Shown: piece by piece, positions 45,213 to 57,065 of the stretch
Layout: every line of letters starts with the position of its first letter
Numbering within the stretch: the stretch's first letter is position 1
Source of the DNA: Cherax quadricarinatus
Lineage: Eukaryota; Arthropoda; Malacostraca; Decapoda; Parastacidae
DNA length: 64,000 nt
Reading direction: 5' to 3'
Assembly (NCBI RefSeq): GCF_038502225.1
Contig: NC_091307.1
Location: forward strand, 27,942,078-28,006,077
Program-made: the position numbers and the translations under genes
Notes under the pieces: generated by a model
The model's input: only the letters and a program-made list of their open reading frames with translations
What the model was told of the DNA's origin: nothing
Database searches by the model: none

Positions 45213-45436
45213 TAAATAACTCATTTTACCTTATTCCTAGTATATCTCCTTTATAGTATAATAAGATATCTCCTTTACAGTATAAAAATACATGTAATAA
45301 GGTATTAAAAGGACCCCAATGGAAATAAGTCACTGTCTGGCTTTCTTTTATTATCCTAGGTTCTGTACACATATGCTGCTATGTGTGATAATCTATGTAA
45401 CTGTATTTGTGTATACCTGAATAAACTAACTTACTC
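45213..45436 (+). repeat. LINE-C (CR1-like) 3' tail
   Basis: TTTTACCTTATTCCTAGTAT and GGTTCTGTACACATATGCTG, ending GTATACCTGAATAAACTAAC. Same tail in reverse at 11905 and 13217. Confidence 0.75.
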
Positions 45437-45769
45437 GACCACTTGTGGCCACATCCACCTCAAAGCCACTAAACTCGGGGTCAATATCAATTTCCTCTTA
45501 AAAGGGGAGTGTTAATACAACATGACATCAGTGAATCCCTGGTGTTTGCCACGCTCTTTGCTTTAGCTGGCGCTCAATTGAACAGGTGCTCCCACAAGGT
45601 ACTAAGTGGTCCCAGATTTCTTTAATACTGCACACACGGAGTGTTAAGACCCATTCTATACTGACCAGGCCAATCATCCAAAATTTGGAGGCAGGAAAAA
45701 TAAAACGATCTATGTTTGGAGCACTAGTGGTAAATACGTAAATATACGTTTGGACAGTTAAGGGGTTAA

Positions 45770-46362
45770 GCAACTGAATTCTAATGCTGAAAATAATTTT
45801 TTTTTTTAGCACACCGAAGTAGGGCGACCCGAAAATGAAACACTTTTACTATAATTCATATTATCACTGTCTTGCCAGAGGCATGCAGATACAATTTTAG
45901 ATGTCCCTATAAATTACCATTTTTCTCACATTTTCAAAGATGGCAGAGAGCAAGGAGGGAGTGGATGTTAATGTTGCCAATAGCAGCAGAGCCCCACAAC
46001 TGCCCTTATCACAAAAAAATGTATAACATACGTATATAGTCTGTGCAGAAAATTACGATGCCAGCTACAGGACAACCTTTTGATCATTAATATGTGGCAA
46101 CAGATGGGTGAAGTCTGGATTTCCTAGAACTCTTGGAAGCAACTAAGACACCAAGTCCACAGAGGGCCTTGCAGCTTCATGAATAGCCTCATTTTCTTTT
46201 GGGTCAAACTCTGCACTATGTTCAATGAAGTACAGATGATGAAGTATTGGATGGATAAGAACGTACATTAGAAGAGGAGTGCTTTGTTCTTCACTTCATG
46301 GCTGCTCCACCTCTGGAGCAGTCATGAAGTAGAGATCAAAATGGTACCCTCTTCTAACAGTA
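45770..46362 (-). other. Intron sequence with LINE-A tail at 45794-45930
   Basis: AGCACACCGAAGTAGGGCGA and ATCACTGTCTTGCCAGAGGC mark a short minus-oriented LINE-A 3' end. The rest is unrecognised. Confidence 0.6.
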
Positions 46363-46685
46363 CAGCCTCTCCTCTCTTAGCAATGTACTCGTTTACCGAC
46401 CACTTGGACTTGCAACCATCTCTCCAACCAGTATGCAAACCTAGGTAATGTAGTATATTAGAGTTGATTTCCTCTATTCTGTTTATTACAATATACAGTA
46501 CACTACTGTATAAACATTTAAGATATACTAGAAATGTTATAAATGGTGTAAAGGTGACATTAAAAAAATATCTGAAGATGGTTGATACAAACCCACTACC
46601 AGTATAGTATGCTCCTTGCTTAATAACCAATTCGTGCACTGACCTACTCAGGAATGGAACCCCGTCATTAAGTGAGGAGAGGCTG
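46363..46685. mobile_element. 323-bp TA-flanked MITE with CAGCCTCTCCTC ends
   Basis: Ends CAGCCTCTCCTCTCTTAGCA and ATTAAGTGAGGAGAGGCTG, flanked by TA. Confidence 0.88.
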
Positions 46686-46727
46686 TATTACCAATCACTT
46701 ATGTCATCATCTGAACTTCATTTTTTT

Positions 46728-46975
46728 AATACGTTGGCCTCTCCAACTGAGGGCGATTCAAAAAAGGAGGGAAACTCATTCACCAGCATTCATTCAATAG
46801 CTGTCTTGCCAGAAGTATCCAGACATCAATTTAAAGACTCTCTAAACTGTAACATCCCCACCCCTCTCTCAGTGTGCAGGCACTATTTTTCCACCCCCAA
46901 GATTCAAGTCTAGCTAACTGGCCTCCACCAAATCCTTTCATATGTGTTACCTTGCTCACATATTAACAGCATGCT
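46728..46975 (-). mobile_element. LINE-A 3' fragment
   Basis: Minus-oriented tail with TTGGCCTCTCCAACTGAGGG, AGCTGTCTTGCCAGAAGTAT and TTCAAGTCTAGCTAACTGGC; diverged. Confidence 0.75.
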
Positions 46976-47068
46976 GGAATGTGAGAATCAAAGTTTAGAT
47001 AAGAAAATCAAGTGGCATTCAATAAATCAGCTAATGTTGATCTAATATTTTAATTTACTACAACTTAC

Positions 47069-47277
47069 CAAATCTGTTCATAATTTTGTACATCCATGAT
47101 ACTCCTTCACGGCAAGGTGTGCACTGGCCACAAGACTCATGTTTGTAGAAAGCAATGAGGCGTGCAATAGCTTTGACAATATCAGTCTGCTTATTCATCA
47201 CAATAACAGCAGCAGTCCCAAGTGATGTTTGACAAGCCACCAAGCCATCAAAATCCATAATAGCCTCTTCACATACA
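47069..47277 (-). CDS. NDUFV1: NDUFV1 internal exon with CxxCxxC of cluster N3
   Basis: Minus-strand exon encoding [40 protein letters not shown], then [15 protein letters not shown] and [17 protein letters not shown] supplies three of the four cysteine ligands of the [4Fe-4S] cluster N3, which takes electrons from FMN. The acceptor follows a run of T on the coding strand (plus-strand A-run at 47281-47297). The donor is TTTG|GTAAGT. The fourth cysteine lies on the terminal exon, 15.8 kb away. Confidence 0.96.
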
Positions 47278-47317
47278 CTGAAAAAAAAAAAAAAAAACAT
47301 ATTTGATACGCATATAA

Positions 47318-47512
47318 ACTTTTTTTCCTCAACAAGTTGGATATCTCCCACAAAGGCAGGGTGACCCAAAAAGGAAACACTTTCACCATCATTCACACAA
47401 TCACTGTCTTTGCAGAGGTGCCCAGATATGACAGTTTAGATGTCACTCCAAACAGCCAATATCCCAAACCCTTCTTTTAAAGTGCAGGCATTGTACTTCC
47501 CACCTCCAGAAA
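47318..47512 (-). mobile_element. LINE-A 3' fragment beside an NDUFV1 exon
   Basis: AACAAGTTGGATATCTCCCA, AGGCAGGGTGACCCAAAAAG and CACTGTCTTTGCAGAGGTGC. It begins only 40 bp from the NDUFV1 acceptor at 47278. Confidence 0.8.
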
Positions 47513-47764
47513 AGAAAAGAAGGATGGCAACAATATCACTTAAGAGGAGGAAATGTGAGATATATACAGGAGTCACTGTTTTAAAAAGATATTTTTTTTA
47601 TGTAGAAGATTGAAAGCCCAAACAAATTATAGTTACAAGAATACTGAATTGCCTAGAAAACAGTAGTAAAGAAATTATTACTTTATGTTTACAAAAAAAT
47701 AGGATTATGTTTTAAGCCTTTCATTGTATCTCGTGTAAATCCATGTCACTGAAGCTGGTGTCAC

Positions 47765-48225
47765 TTGCATAGGTCTATACTCAGTGGCCGCTTGATTAGG
47801 TATGACCTTCTAGTACTGGGTAGGGCACCTACATTTGCCCCCAGAACAGCCTGAATTCTTCATGGCATGGACTGAACAAGATGCTGGAAATGTTCCTTAG
47901 GAGATATAAATCAATGCTGACATGATAGCATCATGCAACTGCTGCAGATTCATGGGCTGCACATTCATGCTGGGACTCTCCTGTTCCACCACATCCTATA
48001 GGTGCTCTATTGGAATTAGAACTAGGAACTGGAGAGGCTATTGGAGTACTCTGAACTCACTGTCATGTTTGTGAAACCAGCTTGAGATGATGTGTACTTT
48101 GTGACATGACGTGTTACTCTGATGGAAGTAGCCACTGGAAAATGGGTAGACAGCAGTCATAAAGGGATGCACATGGTCAGCAACAATACTCAAGATAGGC
48201 TGTGGCATCTGAAAGATGCTCAGTT
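47765..48225 (-). pseudogene. Tc1-like transposase C-terminal relic
   Basis: Minus-strand translation with frameshifts reads YLSIVADHVHPFMTAVYPFS, SGYFHQSNTSCHK, a WFHKHDSEF segment and IPIEHL. This is the DDE C-terminal half of a Tc1-like transposase whose usual motifs are YFQQDNAPCH and SPDLNPIEHLW. The second catalytic aspartate is replaced by serine, so it is dead. Confidence 0.75.
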
Positions 48226-48645
48226 ATTTTTTTTTTTTAATTAACACATTGGCTGATTCCCACCAAGACAGAGTGGCCAGAAAAAGAAAAATTTTCATCA
48301 TAATTCACTCTATCACTATCTTACCAGAGGCATGCTTACACTACAGTTATAAAACTGCAACATTAACACCTTCAGAGTGCCAGCATTGTACTTCCATCTC
48401 CAGGAATCAAGTCTGGCCTACTGGGTTCCCTGAATCCCTACATAAATGTTACCTTGCTTACACTCCAACAGCACTTCAAGTCCTAAAAACCATTTGTCTC
48501 CATTTGCTCCTATCTAACACGCTCACACATGCCTGCTGGAAGTCCAAGCCCCTCGCACACAAAACCACCTTTACCCCCTCCCTCCAACCTTTCCTAGGCC
48601 AACCCCTACCCTGCCTTCCCTCCACTACAGATTTATACACTGTCT
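48226..48645 (-). mobile_element. LINE-A 3' fragment
   Basis: Minus-oriented copy from AATTAACACATTGGCTGATT to TCCACTACAGATTTATACAC, including CTGTCTTCT-bounded truncation. Lies against the Tc1 relic. Confidence 0.8.
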
Positions 48646-48934
48646 TCTTATGTTTTCCAAACCTGTAAATTTGACCATATCAATCTCTAGATTTCATTAA
48701 CCTTTCACTTCCAAATACATAATCTCAATACTACTTTACAAAATAGATATTTTGAAAAGTATATTTTGAGATATTTTCTAAAAACAAAAAAAGTGCTACA
48801 AAAAAATTTCATACATTAAAAATAAAAATTTTTACACATTAGCCAGAATTCTGCTGGTATCCAAATAACAGATTGACACCCTTTACCAGTGTTACATACT
48901 GTACATAAATTCAAGAGTAAATGGCTACACTTAC
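48646..48934. other. NDUFV1 intron, unrecognised
   Basis: A/T-rich; TTTGACCATATCAATCTCTA and following also occurs at 29655-29700, so it is itself a repeat of unknown type. Confidence 0.4.
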
Positions 48935-49167
48935 TGCTTGGGAATGACTGGTGTAGATGAACCACCAGGAATCACACCAAGGAGATTATCCCATCCACCA
49001 GTCACACCACCTGCGTGACGTTCGATCAACTCTCGCAGTGGAATGGACATTTCTTCTTCTACTGTACATGGGTTGTTCACGTGGCCAGAAATGTTGAACA
49101 ATTTTGTACCACTATTACGTGGTCGGCCAAACCCTACAAACCAGCTACCACCACGGCGACAGATAGC
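48935..49167 (-). CDS. NDUFV1: NDUFV1 internal exon
   Basis: Minus-strand exon encoding [40 protein letters not shown], then [20 protein letters not shown] and [13 protein letters not shown], a near-uninterrupted match to NDUFV1. It joins in phase 0 to the VETVAVAP exon and ends with two bases of a split histidine codon. The donor is GTAAGT and the acceptor TTTTAG. The exon is separated from its upstream neighbour by a 12.2-kb intron packed with Tigger and LINE-A copies, and from the next by 1.7 kb that holds a Tc1-like relic and LINE-A 3' ends. Confidence 0.96.
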
Positions 49168-49205
49168 CTAAAATAAATAAATGAATAAATAAAATCAGTC
49201 AATAG

Positions 49206-49397
49206 CAGTGATCCTCAACCTTTCTACATTAATGGGTCACATCTGAGGGTCAAATGGGTGTAGAGGGCTGCATGGTTTTGTTGACACTGTGCAATGTGGA
49301 ACCTACATAAAAGTGAATTCATAATTTCACGCGAGGGCCACATCCATTTCCTAGAAGGACCGCATGCAGCCCACGGGCCACAGGTTGGTGACCCCTG
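49206..49397. mobile_element. Possible hAT-type MITE, about 190 bp
   Basis: CAGTGATCCTCAACCTTTCT at left and AGGTTGGTGACCCCTG at right are imperfect inverted repeats, of the kind ending hAT elements. I do not see an 8-bp target duplication. Confidence 0.4.
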
Positions 49398-49547
49398 GTA
49401 GTAATTACTGCATTCAGTTAGTGAAGTAAATGCACAACTGACTGAACCTGCCATCAACTGCTACTACCCCTATAACTGTGGGAAACCACCACAAGGTCTG
49501 GTCATGGACCTGGCCATAGAGGCATTGACCCCTAGAACACCCTTAAG

Positions 49548-49732
49548 GCGGGTGGAAAGTACAGTGCCTGCACTCTAAAGGAGGGGTTTGGGGTATCTGC
49601 TGTTTGGAGAGACATTTGAATGTATTTGTGCACATCTGGCAAGACAATGACAGTGTAAATGATGGTGAAGATATTTCTTTTTCGGGTCACCATGCCTTGG
49701 TGGGAGACAGCCAGCGTGTTAAGAAAATATTC
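49548..49732 (+). mobile_element. LINE-A 3' end, plus orientation
   Basis: GTACAGTGCCTGCACTCTAA to CACCATGCCTTGGTGGGAGA and GTGTTAAGAAAATAT. Meets a minus-oriented LINE-A tail at 49733. Confidence 0.85.
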
Positions 49733-49850
49733 TTTCAACATGCTGGTCATCTCCCACCGAGGCAAGGTGACCAAAAAAAAGAAACACTTTCACCATCATT
49801 CACACAATCATTGTCTTTGCAGAGGCTCTCAGATACGACTATCTATAATC
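49733..49850 (-). mobile_element. LINE-A 3' end, minus orientation
   Basis: TTTCAACATGCTGGTCATCT, GAGGCAAGGTGACCAAAAAA and ATTGTCTTTGCAGAGGC. Tail to tail with the preceding copy. Confidence 0.85.
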
Positions 49851-50453
49851 AATATATACTTACTCTCAATATCTGTAATCCTCTCACACATTAAACAATT
49901 CATTGTATCCTCTTTAGGCTAATAATCAAATCAGAGAAAAATTACAAACTCATTAAAGCCATATAGCATGAACTAATAGAATATTCAATTCATTTCATTG
50001 TAAACTCCGAAATTTACAATTCCACTTGCTTAAGTGACTGTATGCATGTACAAAATTACTCATATTGTTATTGCCTTATTAATCTTAGGTTAGTCATAAA
50101 TTTGCCAAAAATGCTCTGCATTTGAAGGGGCATTCGGCATGTACATCCAAATATCATTCTCCTTTATACAGTGGTCCCTCGTTTTTCGTAGTTAATCCGT
50201 TCCTGGAGTTGCTACTATTATCGAAATCTACGATTTTCGAATCAATTTTCCCCATAAGAAATAATGTAAATACAATTAATCTGTTCCTGACACCCAGAAG
50301 TATTAAAACAAAAAATTTTTTTACATGAAATATAGATGTAGTACATAAACAATACAATGGGAAATGATGAATGAAACATTAACAGCATAACACTTACCTT
50401 TATTGGAGATTCTTCTTAGTGTATGGGAGACTGGAGGAGAGAGATTGGATTGT

Positions 50454-51748
50454 TTACAGTTTGGAAGGGGAATCCCTTTCCAGCAACACCTCAGGTACCA
50501 ATTGCTTTTCTGGGGTTGCTTCTCTTCTCTGTTTCTTAATGCCACTAGGACCACCTTGAGAGTCACTGGAGTCCTGTCTCGCAAAATAACTGTGGAGAGA
50601 GCTCTGTATCTGGCATCTCTTTAACACTTCCCTAAAATGGCCCAAGACTTTGTCACTGTACATGTTGCCAACCTGGCTTGCAACAACCTTGTCAGGGTGA
50701 TGTTTCTCCATAAATCTTTCCATCTTACCCCACAAAGCAAAAATCTCTTTAATTTCTGAAGAAGGCACCTTCTTCCATCTCTCTCCCTCCTCCTCTGCAG
50801 CAAGATTCTGAGCTGCAATCTGTTGCTGTTCCTGCTGAAGCTCTTGCAGCTCCTCAGTGGTGAGCTCTTTGTTGTGGTCTTCCACCAACTCTTCCACATC
50901 CTCCAAACTCACATCCAACCCCATGGAACTCCCCAGTGCCACAATTTATTTAACAACAGACATAGGCTCATCAGGGTCAGTCCCAAACTCTTCAAAATCC
51001 CTCTTGTCGACACAATCTGGCCACAATTTTCTCCAAGCAGAGTTCAAAGTCCTGGTAGTCACTCCCTCCCAAGCCATACCTATAAGGGTTATGCAATGGA
51101 GGATGCTGAAGTGTTCTCTCCAAAATTCCCTTAGGGTCAATTGAGTGTCTGTGGTCACAGTCAAGCACCTGTGAAACATTGCTTTGGTGTAGAGTTTTTT
51201 AAAGTTTGCAATGACCTGCTGGTCCATGGGCTGGAGGAGAGGAGTGGTATTCGGGGGAAGAACTTTACTGTGATGAACCCAAACTCCTCAAAAATTAGGT
51301 CATCCAAGTTTGGAGGATGAGCAGGTGCCTTGTCAATTACTAGGAGGCACTTGAGATACATTTTCTTTTCCAGGAGGTAATTCTTCACACTAGGGCCAAA
51401 CACTTCATTGAACCACTTGACGAAAATTTCCCTTGTGACCCATACCTTACTATTAGATTTCCAAAACACACACAATTTACTCTTCATAACACTGTTTTTC
51501 CTGAACACTCTGGGATTTTCAGAATGGTACACTAGTAATGGCTTCACTTTGAAATCCCCACTAGCATTAGCACAGAACATGAGCATCAGCCTGTGTTTCA
51601 TAGGCTTGTGTCCTGGTATTGCCTTTTCCTCCTGTGTAATGAAGGTCCTCTTTGGCATTTTCTTCCAAAAGAGGCCTGTTTCGTCACAATTGAACACTTG
51701 TTCAGGTTTCAGTCCTTCAGCCTCTATGTACTCCTTGAATTCATGCAA
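50454..51748 (-). pseudogene. T7 transposase, DDE domain and C-terminus
   Basis: Minus-strand frames read HEFKEYIEAEGLKPEQVFNC, DETGLFWKKMPKRTFITQEE (first D), VKPLLVYHSENPRVFRKNSV, KCLLVIDKAPAHPPNLDDLI (second D; the usual N after it is K) and, after a frameshift near 51265, PMDQQVIANFKKLYTKAMFH (third D). The acidic Glu/Gln-rich C-terminus ends with RDSPSKL. Few lesions, so a relatively young copy. Confidence 0.9.
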
Positions 51749-52966
51749 GTATGAGAAACTTTTAGAGAGGCTGTGGTAGGTAAGTTTGGAGTGCCAGGTG
51801 TAAATGATAATGGGAGCCCTTTGATTGAACTAGGTATAGAAAGGGGTTTAGTTATAGGTAATACATATTTTAAGAAAAAGAGGATAAATAAGTATACAAG
51901 ATATGATGTAGGGTGAAATGACAGTAGTTTGTTGGATTATGTATTGGTAGATAAAAGACTGTTGAGTAGACTTCAGGATGTACATGTTTATAGAGGGGCC
52001 ACAGATATATCAGATCACTTTTTAGTTGTAGCTACACTGAGAGTAAAAAGTAGATGGGATACAAGGAGAATAGAAGCATCAGGGAAGAGAGAGGTGAAGG
52101 TTTATAAACTAAAAGAGGAGGCAGTTAGGGTAAGATATAAACAGCTATTGGAGGATAGATGGACATTATAATGAGAGCATAGGCAATGGGGTCGAAGAGG
52201 TATGGGGTAGGTTTAAAAATGTAGTGTTAGAGTGTTCAGCAGAAGTTTGTGGTTACAGGAAAGTGGGTGCGGGAGGGAAGAGGAGCGATTGGTGGAATGA
52301 TGATGTAAAGAGAGTAGTAAGGGAGAAAAAGTTAGCATATGAGAAGTTTTTACAAAGTAGAAGTGATGCAAGGAGGGAAGAGTATATGGAGAAAAAGAGA
52401 GAGGTTAAGAGAGTGGTGAAGCAATGTAAAAAGAGAGCAAATGAGAGAGTGGGTGAGATGTTATCAACAAATTTTGTTGAAAATAAGAAAAAGTTTTGGA
52501 GTGAGATTAACAAGTTAAGGAAGCCTAGAGAACAAATGGATTTGTCAGTTAAAAATAGGAGAGGAGAGTTATTAATGGAGAGTTAGAGGTATTGGGAAGA
52601 TGGAGGGAATATTTTGAGGAATTGTTAAATGTTGATGAAGATAGGGAAGCTGTGATTTCGTGTATAGGGCAAGGACGAATAACATCCTGTAGGAGTGAGG
52701 AAGAACCAGTTGTGAGTTTGGAGAAAGTTTGTGAGGCAGTAGGTAAAATGAAAGGGGGTAAGGCAGCTGGGGTTGATGGGATACAGATAGAAATGTTAAA
52801 AGCAGGTGGGGATATAGTTTTGGAGTGGTTGGTGCTATTATTTAATAAATGTATAGAAGAGAGTAAAGTACCAAGGGATTGGCAGAGAGCATGCATAGTT
52901 CCTTTGTATAAAGGCAAAGGGGACAAAAGAGAGTGCAAAAATTAAAGGGGGATAAGTCTGTTGAGT

Positions 52967-53543
<577 letters not shown>

Positions 53544-55072
53544 AAGTCTGTCGAGTATACCTGGTAAAGTGTATGGTAGAGTTATTATTGAAAGAATTAA
53601 GAGTAAGATGGAGAATAGGATAGCAGATGAACAAGGAGGATTTAGGAAAGGTAGGGGGTGTGTGGACCAGGTGTTTACAGTGAAACATATAAGTGAACAG
53701 TATATAGATAAGGCTAAAGAGGTTTTTGTGGCATTTATGGATTTGGAAAAGGCGTATGACAGGGGGGATAGGGGGGACAATGTGGCAGATGTTGCAGGTG
53801 TATGGTGTAGGAGGTAGGTTACTGAAAGCAGTGAAGAGTTTTTATGAGGATAGTGAGGCTCAAGTTAGAGTATGTAGGAAAGAGGGAGATTATTTCCCAG
53901 TAAAAGTAGGCCTTAGACAAGGATGTGTGATGTCACCGTGGTTGTTTAATATATTTATAGATGGGGTTGTAAGAGAAGTAAATGCGAGGGTCTTGGCAAG
54001 AGGCATGGAGTTAAAAGATAAAGAACCACACAAAGTGGGAGTTGTCACAGTTGCTCTTTGCTGATGACACTGTGCTCTTGAGAGATTCTGAAGAGAAGTT
54101 GCAGAGGTTGGTGGATGAATTTGGTAGGGTATGCAAAAGAAGAAAATTAAAAGTGAATACAGGAAAGAGTAAGGTTATGAGGATAACAAAAAGATTAGGT
54201 GATGAAACATTGGATATCAGATTGGAGGGAGAGAGTATGGAGGAGGTGAATGTATTCAGATATTTGGGAGTGGACGTGTCAGCGGATGGGTCTATGAAAG
54301 ATGAGGTGAATCATAGAATTGATGAGGGGAAAAGGGTGAGCGGTGCACTTAGGAGTATGTGGAGACAAAGAACTTTGTCCTTGGAGGCAAAGAGGGGAAT
54401 GTATGAGAGTATAGTTTTACCAATGCTCTTATATGGGTGTGAAGCATGGGTGATGAATATTGCAGCGAGGAGAAGGCTGGAGGCAGTGGAGATGTCATAT
54501 CTGAGGGCAATGTGTGGTGTGAATGTAATGCAGAGATTTCGTAGTTTGGAAGTTAGGAGGAGGTGTGGGATTTCCAAAACTGTTGTCCAGAGGGCTGAGG
54601 AAGGGTTGTTGAGGTGGTTCAGACATGTAGAGAAAATGGAGCAAAACAGAATGTATCAGTCTGCAGTGGAAGGAAGGAGGGGTAGGGGTCGGCCTAGGAA
54701 AGGTTGGAGGGAGGGGGTAAAGGAGGTTTTGTGTGCAAGGGGCTTGGACTTCCAGTGGGCATGCATGAGTGTGTTTGATAGAAGTGAATGGAGACAAATG
54801 GTTTTTAATACTTGACGTGCTGTTGGAGTGTGAGCAAAGTAACATTTATTTAGGGATTCAGGGAAACCGGCAGGCCGGACTTGAGTCCTGGAGATGGGAA
54901 GTACCTTGCCTGCACTCTGAAGGTGGGGTGTTAATGTTGCAGTTTAAAAACTATAGTGTAAAGCACCCTTCTGGCAAGACAGTGATGGAGTGAATGATGG
55001 TGAAAGTTTTTCTTTTTTGGGCCACCCTGCCTTGGTGGGAATCGGCCAGTGTGTTAATAAAAATAATAATAA

Positions 55073-55476
55073 AAAAAAAATTTTTCAGCCGCCTTGTGGT
55101 CCGAACTGGCAGCCTCACCATGCCTTACCAGATCATTGTGCAACTGCCTAGTCTTTTCATAAATAATCGAAGTCATAAGAGTATCTCCTAATTGTTTCTC
55201 GTTTATCCACACCAATAATAACTTCTCAACATCTTCGAGTACTGGTGATCTCATTTTTGTCAGCATATTTACCCTCTTTGCAACAACAGCGTCCTTGATT
55301 TCCTTTTTCTTGGCCACTATGGAAAATATGGTTGTGTAGAGTTTCTTATACATCCTGGCCAGTTCGGCCGCACTTGTTTCACTTTCATATTGTTCAATGA
55401 TGTTTTTCTTAAATTCAATCGTATTTCTCACCTTCTTTACCACAGGCTTGGCACTAGGAGCTTTCTTTGGAGCCAT
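55073..55476 (-). pseudogene. T7 transposase, N-terminal DNA-binding part
   Basis: Starts MAPKKAPSAKPVVKKVRNTI at 55476, then EFKKNIIEQYESETSAAELA RM (CENP-B-type helix-turn-helix) and LLVWINEKQLGDTLMTSIIY (second HTH), ending at AASSDHKAAEK where LINE-A begins. A segment of about 27 codons present in T8 (KKLPAYSGDVSEFKASKGWF) is deleted here. Confidence 0.9.
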
Positions 55477-55778
55477 GGTAGCTTATTTAGTACTTGTAAG
55501 CACTAAAATGAGTGGAATATTATGAAATATTTCGTAGGAGCACGTGAGGGGACCTTTGCTCACTGGTAAACAATGCCAGACTGGCTGGGTAGGGAGGCCG
55601 CCCCGGCTCACACCGTGCGTACGCTTCCCAGACGAACTACTATTCGTGAATCAACCTATGATTAGCGAGCCCATGTTTATACGAAAATATTCCTATGATT
55701 TCCGAAATCTATGATTCCCGAGAACTACGATTATCGAGGGACCACTGTACAAATATTGTATCATGCTGAAATAAATTT

Positions 55779-56240
55779 CTTTCTTTCAACACACCGGCCG
55801 TATCCCACCGAGGCGGGGTGGCCCGAAAGGAAAAACGAAAGTTTCTCCTTTTACACTTAGTAATATATACAGAAGAGGTTACTAGCCCATTGCTCCCGGC
55901 ATTTTAGTCGCCTCTTACAACACGCATGGCTTACGGAGGAAGAATTCTATTCCACTTCCCCATGGAGATAAGAGGAAATAAACAAGAATACGAACTAGAA
56001 AGAAAATAGAAGAAAACCCAGAGGGGTGTGTATATATGTGCTTGTACATGTATGTATAGTGTGACCTAAGTGTAAGTAGAAGTAGCAAGACATACCTGAA
56101 ATCTTGCATGTTCATGAGACAGAAGAAAGACACCAGCAATCCTACCATCATGTAAAACAATTACAGGCTTTCATTTTACACTCACTTGGCAGGACGGTAG
56201 TACCTCCCTGGGCGGTTGCTGTCTACCAACCTACTACCTA
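55779..56240 (-). mobile_element. LINE-A end-pair derivative, copy 2
   Basis: Reverse orientation: 3' tail at left (CACCGAGGCGGGGTGGCCCG), 5' end at right (GGTTGCTGTCTACCAACCTA). 462 bp, flanked by exact 13-bp direct repeats CTGAAATAAATTT (55766-55778, 56241-56253). Same internal junction region as copy 1. Confidence 0.93.
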
Positions 56241-56253
56241 CTGAAATAAATTT

Positions 56254-57065
56254 ATCATTATCATTTAGATGTCACTCCAAACAGCCAATATCCCAAACCC
56301 CTCCTTTACAGTGCAGGCATTGTACTTACCAGCTCCAGGACTCAAGTCCAGTTAACCAGTTTCCCTGAATCCCTTCACAAAATATTACCCTGCTCACACT
56401 CCAACAGCTCATCAGGTCCCAAATACCATTTATCTCCATTCACTCCTATCTAACAAGCTGACACATGCCTGCTGTAATGTCCAGGCCTCTTGCACACAAA
56501 ACCTCTTTTACTTCCTCCCTCCATCTTTTCCTAGGATGACTCCTACCCCTCCTCCTCTCCACTACAGATTTATACATCCTCCAAGTTATCTTATCTTGCT
56601 CCACCCTCTCTAAATGACCAAACCACTTCAACATCCCCTCTTTGGCCCTCTGAATAATACTTTTAGTAACTCCACACCTCTCGATTTCCACACTACAAAT
56701 TCTCTGCATAATATTCACGCCACACATTGCCCTCAGACATAACATCTCCACTACTTCCAGTTTTCTCCATGTTGCAATATTCACCACCCATGCTTCACAC
56801 CGATATAAGACTGTTGGTGCCACTATACTCTTATACATTCCCCTTTTTGCTTCCATGGATAATGTCCTTCGTCTCTGGACTCCCTAGTGCACCACTCGTC
56901 TGTTTTCCCTAGTCAACTGTATGGTTCACCTCATCTTTCATAGACCCATCTGCTGACAAGTTAACTCTCAAATATCTGAACACATTCACTTACTCCATAC
57001 TCCCTCCCCCCAAATCTGATATCCAATTTTTCAATACCTAATTTTTTTGTTATTCTCAGCACTTA
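56254..57065 (-). mobile_element. LINE-A fragment, right-hand part of a split copy
   Basis: Minus strand reads RGMYKSIVAPTVLYRCEAWV, EMLCLRAMCGVNIMQRICSV and MLKWFGHLERVEQDKITWRM at 56856-56446, plus the 3' UTR to 56254. The copy continues on the far side of an inserted CR1-like fragment at 57546-57780 (EFGRVCTRRK-type codons, reversed). Confidence 0.85.

Larger units (their letters stand above)
33522..45769. mobile_element. TTAA-2 element H expanded to 12.2 kb by nested insertions
   Basis: Left end TTAACCCATTAACTATCCAA (33522), right end TATACGTTTGGACAGTTAAG up to GGGGTTAA (45769). Element parts are 33522-33956, 37541-about 38255 and 45437-45769, which together are colinear with element G (18053-20562 minus copy B). 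Inserts: LINE-A 33957-37540; LINE-C 38256-45436, which itself holds Tigger T5 (with a LINE-A inside) and Tigger T6 (with a MITE and TTAA-1 copy D inside). The colinearity with G is read directly; exact junctions are approximate. Confidence 0.7.

Noticed and set aside
49206..49397. Confident hAT assignment
   Set aside because: Ends look hAT-like but no 8-bp duplication is visible, so only a low-confidence call was made.
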